A stretch of 33,732 bases of DNA, taken from NCBI GenBank assembly GCA_902604605.1, contig CACKZI010000006.1:1-33732 (forward strand), given 5' to 3'. The notes beneath the pieces were generated by a model. That model was not told the DNA's origin. It ran no database searches and saw only the letters and a list, made by a program, of their open reading frames with translations. Of this stretch, positions 7,897 to 16,416 are shown in pieces; the first letter of the stretch is position 1; every line of letters starts with the position of its first letter. The position numbers and the translations under genes were made by a program. The DNA comes from an uncultured Pelagibacteraceae bacterium (GTDB lineage Bacteria; Pseudomonadota; Alphaproteobacteria; Pelagibacterales; Pelagibacteraceae).

Positions 7897-9222
7897 ATGT
7901 CATTACCGACAAAAGCAAAGGTAGTAATAATTGGTGGAGGTATTCACGGATTAAGCACTGCTTGGAAATTATCCGAAACTTATAAAAATCCTGGAGATAT
8001 TGTAGTTTTAGAAAAAAAGGACACTGCAGCAGGCGCAAGTGGAATTGCTTGTGGGGTAATTAGAAATAATTATTTCCAACCTGCAATGAGAGAGCTAATG
8101 GCTCATTCAGTTTCAGTTTGGGAAAGTGACCCTAAAGCATTCAAATATAATGCAGTTGGTTATTTACAAATATCACCTGAAGTAATGCATAAAGATGTTG
8201 CAACAATATATGAACAACAAAAAGCAATTGGTTATGATTCTGAATTTATTGAAGGTGAAAAAGATTGTATGAATTATATGAAGGGTATGTTTGATGACTG
8301 GCAAGCTCAAGGAATTACTTCTGTTCTTCATGAAAAAAAAGGTGGTTATGCATTTAACAAAGACTCTATAAAAGCACTTGAAAATAAATCCACTTCAAAT
8401 GGTGTTCAAGTTATTAAAGGCGTAAAAGTTAATGGTTTTAAAAGAGGCAGTAACAGCAAAGCGGTAACTGGTGTTGAAACTAACCAAGGTACAATTGACT
8501 GCGAACAGGTAGTTATTGGAGCAGGACCTTGGGCAAGAGATTTTTGGAATATGCTTGAACTTCCAAAAACTGCAAATATTAAAGGTAAAGATGGTAAAAT
8601 GCATACTACTGACATGTGGACATATTGGATGTTACAGGAAGGTGTAATTGGTGTTGAGCCAGATTTTTTAAAAATGAATAACGGTAAGGCGCCACCAGTA
8701 ATTCACGTAGACTCTACCGCACCTTTATATTCTGATAAAACAAAAAAGTTAATTACAGATAAAATTTGGGGAATTTATTATAAACCAGATATCGAAGGCT
8801 TAGGTGTCCAAGGTGGTACTTCTCCTTACATCGTTGATAAACATTTTGATCAAGTAAATGTAGATCCTTATGGGATTGAATCACCAGAGTATCAAACTAC
8901 TGAAGTATTTAATGATATGTGGTGTTCTGCTCTGGCTCATTGTCAAAAAAGATTTGAAGGTAAGTCTGATCTTTATAGAAAAGGTCCATCAGGTGGATTG
9001 GGATGTATGACACCAGACTCTTTCCCTATATTTGATAGATTTTTAGAGAATGTTTATATGATTGCTGATGCTAATCATGGTTATAAAATGATAGGTGTTG
9101 GTGAATTAGTAGCAAAAGAAATTTTAGGACAAGAAAGTGACTTGTTGAAACCATTTAGATTCAACCGATACGAGAAGGGCGAGCTTCACCCTACTTCGAA
9201 CAGTCCGTTTCCTTGGAGTTAG
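7897..9222 (+). CDS. FAD-dependent oxidoreductase, sarcosine oxidase beta-subunit (SoxB)/DAO family; candidate N-methylglutamate or methylamine-derived substrate dehydrogenase
   Basis: Rossmann motif VVIIGGGIHGLSTAW; C-terminal TPDSFPIFDRFLENVYMIADANHGYKMIGVGELVAKEI typical of SoxB-type proteins. Confidence 0.85.
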   Translation: MSLPTKAKVVIIGGGIHGLSTAWKLSETYKNPGDIVVLEKKDTAAGASGIACGVIRNNYFQPAMRELMAHSVSVWESDPKAFKYNAVGYLQISPEVMHKDVATIYEQQKAIGYDSEFIEGEKDCMNYMKGMFDDWQAQGITSVLHEKKGGYAFNKDSIKALENKSTSNGVQVIKGVKVNGFKRGSNSKAVTGVETNQGTIDCEQVVIGAGPWARDFWNMLELPKTANIKGKDGKMHTTDMWTYWMLQEGVIGVEPDFLKMNNGKAPPVIHVDSTAPLYSDKTKKLITDKIWGIYYKPDIEGLGVQGGTSPYIVDKHFDQVNVDPYGIESPEYQTTEVFNDMWCSALAHCQKRFEGKSDLYRKGPSGGLGCMTPDSFPIFDRFLENVYMIADANHGYKMIGVGELVAKEILGQESDLLKPFRFNRYEKGELHPTSNSPFPWS

Positions 9223-9292
9223 TTTATCTAAGTAGACAGACGTTTTTTTTTCAGTTACCTTTTTGAACTAAAAATTCTTAATTGAGGAGACT

Positions 9293-10762
9293 ATGACAGA
9301 TCTAGAAAAACACGTAAACAAACCTGGTAGAGATAAACTTGTAAAACAAGTTAGAGCTAAAATAAATGAACTTGGTGTTGAGTATATTTTTTTTCAATTT
9401 ATATCCGTAACAGGAAGGGTGGTCGGTAAAGGTATTCCTTCAGATCACTGGGAAAGAACTTGTGAAAAAGGATTTCAGTTAGTTTACGGTGCAACAGCAA
9501 ACTTATTTTTAGATAGACATAACAATTACATTGGATACGGACCTGAAGCTAAAGAGCTTGTTGGGATCCCTGATCCTGAAACTTTTTGTCAATTACCTTG
9601 GGATAAAAAAGTTGGAAGAGTATTCGTTACTTGTTTTAGAAATAGAGAAGAAAGAGAAAACCCTGGTGGACATTTAACATCTGATTGTAGAGGTAATCTA
9701 AGAATAATTGCTGAAGAATTTAAGAAAAAACACGGTTATCAATTAAGAGTTGGTACTGAACCTGAGATGATGTGGTTAACAAAAAATCCAGATGGTACTC
9801 CTACAGGAAAAGGTTTTTCAAAACCTTATTGTTATCACATTGATCAATTTGAATCGTTAAGACCAGTATTTATGAAAGTTATGGAGTACGCTAGAGCAAT
9901 GGGTTTTGATATGATTCAAGGAGATCATGAAGATGCTCCTGGACAATTAGAATTGAACTGGATGTATGATGATGTTTTAAGAAATGCAGATAGACTATCA
10001 ACTTATAGACAAATCTGCGCACAGGTAGCTAGAGAGTTTAATTTAATTGCTTGTTTTATGACAAAACCATTTATGGGTGTTTCTGCAAGTGGTTGTCACA
10101 CAAATATGTCTTTATGGACAGGTGGAAAAGATAAACTAAACAAACTAGGTCATAAGTCTGTTCCAGGGATGGATGAAGTATTTAGTTATGTTGAGGGAGG
10201 CACAAATACTTTTATGCCTGATACTAAAGATGTTCAATTACCTGGAAAAATAGGTTTAAAATCTATTGGTGGTGTTATGAAACATCTTCCAGCATTAACA
10301 GCTATTGGATCTTCTACAGTAAATTCATATAGAAGATTATGGGATCAAGGTTTTTGGGCACCAGTATACGCGGACTGGGGCTATCAAAATAGAACTTGTG
10401 GATTAAGAGTTTCTGCTCCAGGAAGATTTGAATATAGATCAGTAGACTCTATGCACAATCCATATTTAATGGGATCTGCTTTATTAAAAGCTTTTGATGA
10501 TGGTCTAACAAATAATATCGATCCAGGAAAACCAGAGTCTAGAAATATCTATGAGGCTCAAAAAGCTGGAAAAGATGTTAAAAAATTGCCTTTAAGTTTA
10601 GGTGAAGCGCTTGAAAGATTATCTGAAGACAAAGTTATTCAATCAGCAATGCCTGATGAAATGTATAAAATATTTCATTGGTATAAAAATGATGAATGGG
10701 AAAAATTTTTAGGAGCAACTACTCAATGGGATCTAGATACCTATCTGGATTGTCTACCGTAA
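9293..10762 (+). CDS. Glutamine synthetase-family ligase (divergent, 489 aa)
   Basis: GS motifs: QGDHEDAPGQLELNW, GCHTNMSLW, AIGSSTVNSYRRLW, FEYRSVDSMHNPYLMGSALLKA. Confidence 0.88.
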   Translation: MTDLEKHVNKPGRDKLVKQVRAKINELGVEYIFFQFISVTGRVVGKGIPSDHWERTCEKGFQLVYGATANLFLDRHNNYIGYGPEAKELVGIPDPETFCQLPWDKKVGRVFVTCFRNREERENPGGHLTSDCRGNLRIIAEEFKKKHGYQLRVGTEPEMMWLTKNPDGTPTGKGFSKPYCYHIDQFESLRPVFMKVMEYARAMGFDMIQGDHEDAPGQLELNWMYDDVLRNADRLSTYRQICAQVAREFNLIACFMTKPFMGVSASGCHTNMSLWTGGKDKLNKLGHKSVPGMDEVFSYVEGGTNTFMPDTKDVQLPGKIGLKSIGGVMKHLPALTAIGSSTVNSYRRLWDQGFWAPVYADWGYQNRTCGLRVSAPGRFEYRSVDSMHNPYLMGSALLKAFDDGLTNNIDPGKPESRNIYEAQKAGKDVKKLPLSLGEALERLSEDKVIQSAMPDEMYKIFHWYKNDEWEKFLGATTQWDLDTYLDCLP

Positions 10763-10789
10763 ATTTTAAAATTAGAGAGAGGAAAAGAT

Positions 10790-11734
10790 ATGTGCGGAAT
10801 AGCGGGATTAATACATAGAGGCAAATCATCTAAAGTTGGACATGAATTGCAAGGAATGTTGCAAGCTTTAAAACATAGAGGGGAAGACTCTACAGGTTAT
10901 GCACTTTATGGGGACACTGATGGTAAAAATTTCATTATGAGATTTAAAGTTGGTGAAAACGTAGGTGAAGGAAGCACGTCTGTTGCTGAGGACGTGTCTG
11001 TTTATGATGAGAGAAAAAAAATCGTAGATAGCTACCTTTCTGAAATGGGTGCAAAAATTATTAAAGAAGAAAGAATACTTCCATATTCCCTTAGATATGA
11101 AATTCAATATGATAAAAAAGATTTATTAGAATTTTCCCAAAAAATAGAAAGTATCCCTGGTGTTGAAATACTCTCCATGGGTAAATCATTAGAAGTAATC
11201 AAAGATCTTGGAAATGCAAAAATGGTTTGTGATAGATACAATCTTGACAAACTTGTTGGTACACATGCAATTGGGCATGCTAGAATGGCAACAGAGTCAG
11301 GAGTAGATATTAAATCTGCCCATCCTTTTTGGGGGTACCCTTTTAGTGATGTGTCAGTCGTACATAATGGTCAATTAACAAATTATTGGAATAATAGAAG
11401 AGCTTTAGAAAATAAAGGAATGAGATTTATGTCTGAGTGTGACTCAGAATTAATTGCTGTTTATATTGCTCAAAAGATGAGAGAAGGTGCTAGTTTAGAA
11501 GAAGGTATGAAAGAGTCATTGTCAGGTTTAGATGGTGTTTTTACTTATTTCGTTGCAACAAAAGACTCTTTAGGTATGGCAAAAGATACTATGGCTGCAA
11601 AACCTTTAGTCCTTTATGAGTCGGATGATTTGGTGGCAATGGGATCAGAAGAAATAGCAATCAGATCAATCTTACCACAAGAGATTGATACTTATGATCC
11701 ATTTGATGGGGAGGTTAAAGTATGGCAAATCTAA
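10790..11734 (+). CDS. mgsA: Class II glutamine amidotransferase, N-methylglutamate synthase subunit A-like (GlxB/MgsA)
   Basis: N-terminal MCGIAGLIHRG (Ntn Cys), HRGEDSTG, HARMATES, VVHNGQLTNY, ECDSELIAVYI; followed by GltB-domain partners. Confidence 0.82.
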   Translation: MCGIAGLIHRGKSSKVGHELQGMLQALKHRGEDSTGYALYGDTDGKNFIMRFKVGENVGEGSTSVAEDVSVYDERKKIVDSYLSEMGAKIIKEERILPYSLRYEIQYDKKDLLEFSQKIESIPGVEILSMGKSLEVIKDLGNAKMVCDRYNLDKLVGTHAIGHARMATESGVDIKSAHPFWGYPFSDVSVVHNGQLTNYWNNRRALENKGMRFMSECDSELIAVYIAQKMREGASLEEGMKESLSGLDGVFTYFVATKDSLGMAKDTMAAKPLVLYESDDLVAMGSEEIAIRSILPQEIDTYDPFDGEVKVWQI

Positions 11735-12576
11735 AAAATACTGAAAAGAAAACTAAATCCCAAGCAATGGGTATGCATACAGAAGTTCTAACAGGAAGAA
11801 CTCAACAAAAATTTTTTAACCCAGATGAAGCTGAAAATTTCTATTACTTTGGAACTTATGATGTAGATTTTAATAAAAGAACAGATCTTGATGTAAAAGA
11901 TATGTCTGCAGCAGAAGCTAACAAAAAGATAGATAGTTTAATGAGTGAAGGTTATGGAACAATTGTAATTAAAAATCCTCAAGGTAAACACAGCTTAGGT
12001 GTTGGTATTTTAAATAAATTAAATTTAATCTTTGAAGGCAGTTTGGGTTATTTTGGCATGGGATCATGTGATGGTCCTATTGTGAGAATCAATGGAAGAG
12101 TTGGTTGGTCATGTGCTGAAAACTTAATGGCAGGAAAAGTAGTAATTGAAAAAAATGCTGGATCTTGTTTTGGAGCTGCAATTAGAGGTGGAGATTTAAT
12201 CTGTAAGGGTAGTGTTGGCGCTAGAACAGGTATTGACATGAAAGGTGGAACTATAATTATTGGTGGAGATGCTGGAGCATTTACCGGTTTCATGATGCAA
12301 AGAGGTAGAATAATCATTTTAGGTGATGTCGGAATTAACTTGGGTGACTCTATGTACGATGGGACAATTTTCGTAGGTGGAGAAGTTGGCTCATATGGTA
12401 GTGATGCTGTAGATGCTGAACTTACAAAAAGTGACCAAGATTGGCTTAAAAGAAAATTAAAAGTTGCCGAGATTGGTGAAAATTTTGATGTTAGTAAAAT
12501 GAAGAAAATTGTAGCTGGTAAAAAACTTTGGAATTATGACAATTTAGAACCTACTGAGAAAAAAGGAGCAATCTAA
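11722..12576 (+). CDS. mgsB: GXGXG (GltB C-terminal) domain protein, N-methylglutamate synthase subunit B-like (GlxC/MgsB)
   Basis: Beta-helix Gly repeats: GSLGYFGMGSCDGPIVRINGRVGWSCAENLMAGKVVIEKNAGSCFGAAIRGGDLICKGSVGARTG. Confidence 0.82.
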   Translation: MANLKNTEKKTKSQAMGMHTEVLTGRTQQKFFNPDEAENFYYFGTYDVDFNKRTDLDVKDMSAAEANKKIDSLMSEGYGTIVIKNPQGKHSLGVGILNKLNLIFEGSLGYFGMGSCDGPIVRINGRVGWSCAENLMAGKVVIEKNAGSCFGAAIRGGDLICKGSVGARTGIDMKGGTIIIGGDAGAFTGFMMQRGRIIILGDVGINLGDSMYDGTIFVGGEVGSYGSDAVDAELTKSDQDWLKRKLKVAEIGENFDVSKMKKIVAGKKLWNYDNLEPTEKKGAI

Positions 12577-13985
12577 TGGCAAAAAGAAAAGTAAAGAAGA
12601 AATCAAATGGTAAGGGTGTTGGTGGAAAAGCAGATGTGCATGCTCATGAAGAGGGTAAGAGAAATAAAAGCTTACTTGGGCATAATGCTATTTTTACCCC
12701 TGAAGTAATAGACGATATTCATATTAAATCACAATTAGGTAGATACAGAATGCGTGGAATGGCGTTAATGAAAAAAATTCCTACTTTTGATGATTTGGTT
12801 TTCTTACCAGGTACTCTTACAAGATTTGTAATCGAAGGCTATAGAGAAAAATGTGAAACAAAAACTGTAATTGGTCCAAGATGTGAAAATCCAATTGAGT
12901 TAGATATTCCAGTCTATATCACTGGTATGAGTTTTGGCGCACTATCTTATGAAGCAAAAACTGCTTTAGCAAGAGGAGCAACAATGGCTGGAAGTGCAAC
13001 ATGTTCAGGTGAAGGTGGAATGATACCTGATGAAAGAAGATATTCTGAAAAATGGTACTATCAATGTATTCAGTCTAGATATGGATTTAATCCTCATCAT
13101 GCTCAACTAGCAGATGGAATTGAAGTTTTTATTGGTCAAGGTCAAAAAGTTGGAATGGGTGGACATTTAATGGGGCAAAAAGTAACTGATCAAGTTGCTG
13201 AAATGAGATCGTTACCTTCAGGTATTGATCAAAGATCTCCTGCAAGACATCCTGATTGGTTAGGTCCAGATGATTTAGCTTTAAAGGTAGAAGAATTAAG
13301 ACAATTAACAAAAAATAAAGTGCCTATTCAATTAAAATTAGGAGCATCAAAAGTTTATGATGATGTTCGTATGGCTGCAAAATGTGATCCAGACTCTATT
13401 TATCTAGATGGTATGGAAGGATCTACTGGTGCAGGTCCCCACATAGCTGCAGCAAACACGGGTATTCCAGGTATTGCCGCAATCAGAGAGGCAAGAAGAG
13501 CATTAGATGATGTAGGTAAAACTGGAAAAGTAACTTTAATTTATGCAGGTGGTGTTAGAGACGGTGCTGACATGGCAAAAGCTTTAGCTTTAGGTGCTGA
13601 TGCAATTGCAATCGGAACTGGATCTATGATTGCATTAAATTGTAATAAAGATATTCCAGAAGCAAATTTTGAAAAAGAAATGGGTGTTAAAGCCGGTGAA
13701 TGTTATCACTGCCACACTGGAAGATGTCCAGTTGGTGTTGCGACGCAAGATCCAAAATTAAGAGCAAGATTAAATCCAGACGATGCAGCGTTAAGAGTAT
13801 ATAATTACTTGCACTCAATGACTTTAGAAGCTCAATTATTAGCAAGAGCATGTGGTAAAACTAATATTCATTCTTTAGAGCCTGAAGATTTAGCTGCACT
13901 AACATCAGAGGCATCTGCTTTAGCTAAAGTACCCTTAGCAGGAACTAATTACACTGTTGGTGTAGATAACTTTCATAAAATATAA
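12576..13985 (+). CDS. mgsC: Glutamate synthase FMN-domain protein, N-methylglutamate synthase subunit C-like (GlxD/MgsC)
   Basis: Glu_synthase motifs: VYITGMSFGALSYEAKTALARGA, QLKLGASKVYDDVRMAAKCDPDSIYLDGMEGSTGAGPH, Fe-S type CYHCHTGRCPVGVATQDP. Confidence 0.87.
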   Translation: MAKRKVKKKSNGKGVGGKADVHAHEEGKRNKSLLGHNAIFTPEVIDDIHIKSQLGRYRMRGMALMKKIPTFDDLVFLPGTLTRFVIEGYREKCETKTVIGPRCENPIELDIPVYITGMSFGALSYEAKTALARGATMAGSATCSGEGGMIPDERRYSEKWYYQCIQSRYGFNPHHAQLADGIEVFIGQGQKVGMGGHLMGQKVTDQVAEMRSLPSGIDQRSPARHPDWLGPDDLALKVEELRQLTKNKVPIQLKLGASKVYDDVRMAAKCDPDSIYLDGMEGSTGAGPHIAAANTGIPGIAAIREARRALDDVGKTGKVTLIYAGGVRDGADMAKALALGADAIAIGTGSMIALNCNKDIPEANFEKEMGVKAGECYHCHTGRCPVGVATQDPKLRARLNPDDAALRVYNYLHSMTLEAQLLARACGKTNIHSLEPEDLAALTSEASALAKVPLAGTNYTVGVDNFHKI

Positions 13986-13993
13986 AGGTAACA

Positions 13994-14410
13994 ATGGCTA
14001 AGAAAAAAACTAAAAAAGTAAAAAGTAATCACAAAAAAGAAAAGAAAATGAAGCTTGGTACTTTTAAAGAAACTGCTAGAGAAAAACTAATCGGTCAACA
14101 TATTGGCTATAGATATGATGTTAATTTACTTCCTGATTATAAAAAGATAACACCATTTCTTAAAAAATACGTAGAAGCAATGGGATGGGACGATTTAAAT
14201 TGGTTAGAAGATGTTCATATGGGTTATGAAGAAGGAAGACCGGCTGTATTTTGTAGAAATGCAAATGGTTGGGTAACAATTCCAAAATCTATTAAACTAC
14301 CTGACAATCAACAAGATAGAGATATGATAGCAAGAGAGTTATTAGTTAAATTTCAAATGTCTCCCAAACATCCTCTTGTTGATCTAAAAAAAGCTTATCT
14401 AAAATTCTAG
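13994..14410 (+). CDS. Hypothetical 138-aa protein with lysine-rich N-terminus
   Basis: ORF in the mgs run, 8 nt after mgsC-like stop; MAKKKTKKVKSNHKKEKK then a compact acidic/aromatic domain; no family recognised. Confidence 0.7.
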   Translation: MAKKKTKKVKSNHKKEKKMKLGTFKETAREKLIGQHIGYRYDVNLLPDYKKITPFLKKYVEAMGWDDLNWLEDVHMGYEEGRPAVFCRNANGWVTIPKSIKLPDNQQDRDMIARELLVKFQMSPKHPLVDLKKAYLKF

Positions 14411-14467
14411 TAACACAATCTAAAGTTGATTTTTTTTTAAAAAACGATTGTCTGTATTAGGTTTTTT

Positions 14468-14486
14468 TTGACTGTTTCGTTTGTCA
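14468..14486 (+). promoter_or_regulatory. Candidate promoter/operator upstream of amt
   Basis: TTGACT at 14468-14473 overlapping the short inverted repeat TGAC-N10-GTCA (14469-14486) in a 128-bp intergenic gap; the -10 is not clear. Confidence 0.25.
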
Positions 14487-14538
14487 CACCTCTCTAAATT
14501 TTATAGGGTTTTGAAAACTAAATAAGGAGAGAGAGAAT

Positions 14539-15939
14539 ATGACTGATCAGTTAGGTGCTCTTACAACTATATTTACTGAATTTTACTACTGGGTAACAGT
14601 GGTACTGATGTTTTTAATTCACGTCGGTTTCTGTATGTATGAAGTTGGAGCTTCTCGATACAAACACCATCAACATACTCTTATGAAAAATACAATGCTA
14701 ATACCATTGGTAACAGTAACTTGGTTTTTCTTTGGTTGGTGGATATACTGGGCATTTCCAACAGGACCAGGAATTGCACCTTCAATAATGAACGAAAGTA
14801 CAGCTCTTATCACTGATGAGAGTACTTTTAGTGCTAAATGGTACTTGGCTAACACAGAATATATGGCGATTAACTTAGGTGACCACATAAGTGGTGTATT
14901 CTGGGCTGCGTTTTTACTGTTCTCATGGACAGCTGCTTCTATTGTTTCAGGAGCAATCATTGAAAGAATTACAACATTTGCTTTTGGAATTTTAGCAATA
15001 GCAATTGGATCTGTATTTTGGACAATCGACGCTGCTTGGGGATGGCACTTTGATGGATGGATGCTTAAAATTTTAGGATACCATGATGCTTATGCATCAG
15101 GAGTAATTCACGCAATTGCGGGTGGATTTGCTTTAGGTGTTCTATGTGTTTTAGGACCTAGAATTGGTAAATTTTCATCAAGTGGTGAACCAAGAAACAT
15201 AGGACCAAGAAATCCTTGGCTAGTTACAGTTGGATTATTTTTAATTTATACTGGTTTCTGGGGATTTTATGCAGCATGTAATATACCAATCTTTGACCTT
15301 GGACCCGAGTACGGGATGGAAGGTGTAACTTATTGGACAGCTACAAACATATACGTAACCCCTACTACACTTAGTGGTATTACTTTTAACTTCTTGATGT
15401 CATTATCTGGAGGATTATTAGCTGGTTATTGGATTGCTAAAGGTGATCCTTTCTGGACATACTCAAGTGGACTAGCAGGTGTTATCTGTGCTTCAGCTGG
15501 AAATGATTTATATCATCCAATTCAAGCAATGATCATTGGTATGATCGGTGTTGTGATTGCATATAAACTACATTATTGGGTTGAACGTAAGTTCAAAATC
15601 GATGATGCAGTTGGTGCAGTAGCAGTACATGGTTATGCTGGTTTTGTTGGTCTAGTAATTTGTGGTTTTGTCTTAAATGGTTATCCAGCATCTGGTTACA
15701 GTGTTGGTGCTATGTGGGATGGAACAACTTATGCATCAATCAATCCATTGGGGCAATTCTTAGGAGCAATAATAATGTTTGGTGTTCTAGGAATGTTACC
15801 AGGTTATGTAATAGCTAAAGTACTTCATGGAATGGGTAAATTAAGAATCCCACGAGATGTTGAAATAGCTGGACTTGACTATGAAATGATGGAATCTGCT
15901 AAGAAAGATGAAAGAGCAGTTTCATCCGCAACCAGGTAA
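14539..15939 (+). CDS. amt: Ammonium (possibly methylammonium) transporter, Amt family
   Basis: 466 aa, ~11 TM; twin-His regions GVIHAIAGGFALG and AVHGYAGFVGLV; strong RBS AAGGAGAG upstream. Confidence 0.88.
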   Translation: MTDQLGALTTIFTEFYYWVTVVLMFLIHVGFCMYEVGASRYKHHQHTLMKNTMLIPLVTVTWFFFGWWIYWAFPTGPGIAPSIMNESTALITDESTFSAKWYLANTEYMAINLGDHISGVFWAAFLLFSWTAASIVSGAIIERITTFAFGILAIAIGSVFWTIDAAWGWHFDGWMLKILGYHDAYASGVIHAIAGGFALGVLCVLGPRIGKFSSSGEPRNIGPRNPWLVTVGLFLIYTGFWGFYAACNIPIFDLGPEYGMEGVTYWTATNIYVTPTTLSGITFNFLMSLSGGLLAGYWIAKGDPFWTYSSGLAGVICASAGNDLYHPIQAMIIGMIGVVIAYKLHYWVERKFKIDDAVGAVAVHGYAGFVGLVICGFVLNGYPASGYSVGAMWDGTTYASINPLGQFLGAIIMFGVLGMLPGYVIAKVLHGMGKLRIPRDVEIAGLDYEMMESAKKDERAVSSATR

Positions 15940-15951
15940 AGGAGATAAAAT

Positions 15952-16182
15952 ATGGCTACAGTTACAAATTGGATCGATCACCTAAACAAACCTGCTGAGG
16001 AAGTTGCAGGTGCTGTTTATCCTGGTGCTGGATCAATGGAAACGACACTAGTTATTATTGGTATCGTTTTATGGTTAGGCTGGCATGTTTTGACTGCGAA
16101 ATCTGAGAGTGATGAACTTGAAAGATTGTCTAGAAAAAGACATGGTGCTAATGATCATAAAAGCAATGTTACCGAATGGTAA
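15952..16182 (+). CDS. 76-aa single-TM protein downstream of amt
   Basis: RBS AAAGGAGAT; TM-like segment METTLVIIGIVLWLGWHVLTA; 12 nt after the amt stop and before a terminator. Confidence 0.7.
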   Translation: MATVTNWIDHLNKPAEEVAGAVYPGAGSMETTLVIIGIVLWLGWHVLTAKSESDELERLSRKRHGANDHKSNVTEW

Positions 16183-16197
16183 TTTAAAATAAAATTT

Positions 16198-16227
16198 GGG
16201 CGCTACTTAACTGTGGCGCCCTTTTTT
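16198..16227 (+). terminator. Rho-independent terminator after amt/76-aa ORF
   Basis: GGGCGCTAC-TTAACT-GTGGCGCCC followed by TTTTTT (9-bp stem including one G-U). Confidence 0.92.
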
Positions 16228-16243
16228 AATATTTAATCAAAAA

Positions 16244-16399
16244 ATGTCTAAAGAAAATAATAATGAAGAATTAAGACCAACTAAAATGCGTGGGGTTGCA
16301 TTTCCTAAAGCAAAATATGGAGTTATTTTAGCAATAATCATAATTATTGTCGTTAATCTAATATATTATAAAGAAACAATTTTTTCTTTTTTAAAATAA
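16244..16399 (+). CDS. 51-aa single-TM small protein
   Basis: Translation MSKENNNEELRPTKMRGVAFPKAKYGVILAIIIIIVVNLIYYKETIFSFLK*; below the ORF-track length cut-off; fills an otherwise empty gap. Confidence 0.5.
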   Translation: MSKENNNEELRPTKMRGVAFPKAKYGVILAIIIIIVVNLIYYKETIFSFLK

Positions 16400-16416
16400 C
16401 TATGTTAATTTAATTT

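Noticed and set aside
8395-8615. Two overlapping 69-aa minus-strand ORFs inside the SoxB-like gene
   Set aside because: Antisense shadows in two frames over a conserved gene.
9223-9292. Riboswitch-like leader upstream of the 489-aa GS-like gene
   Set aside because: Only 70 nt with a T-tract and no clear stems or recognised motif.
12048-12317. 89-aa antisense ORF in the GXGXG-domain gene
   Set aside because: Pro/Ile-rich reverse translation of Gly-rich repeats, not a real protein.
14411-14538. Sigma54 (NtrC-type) promoter upstream of amt
   Set aside because: No convincing GG-N10-GC -24/-12 pattern was found by eye.
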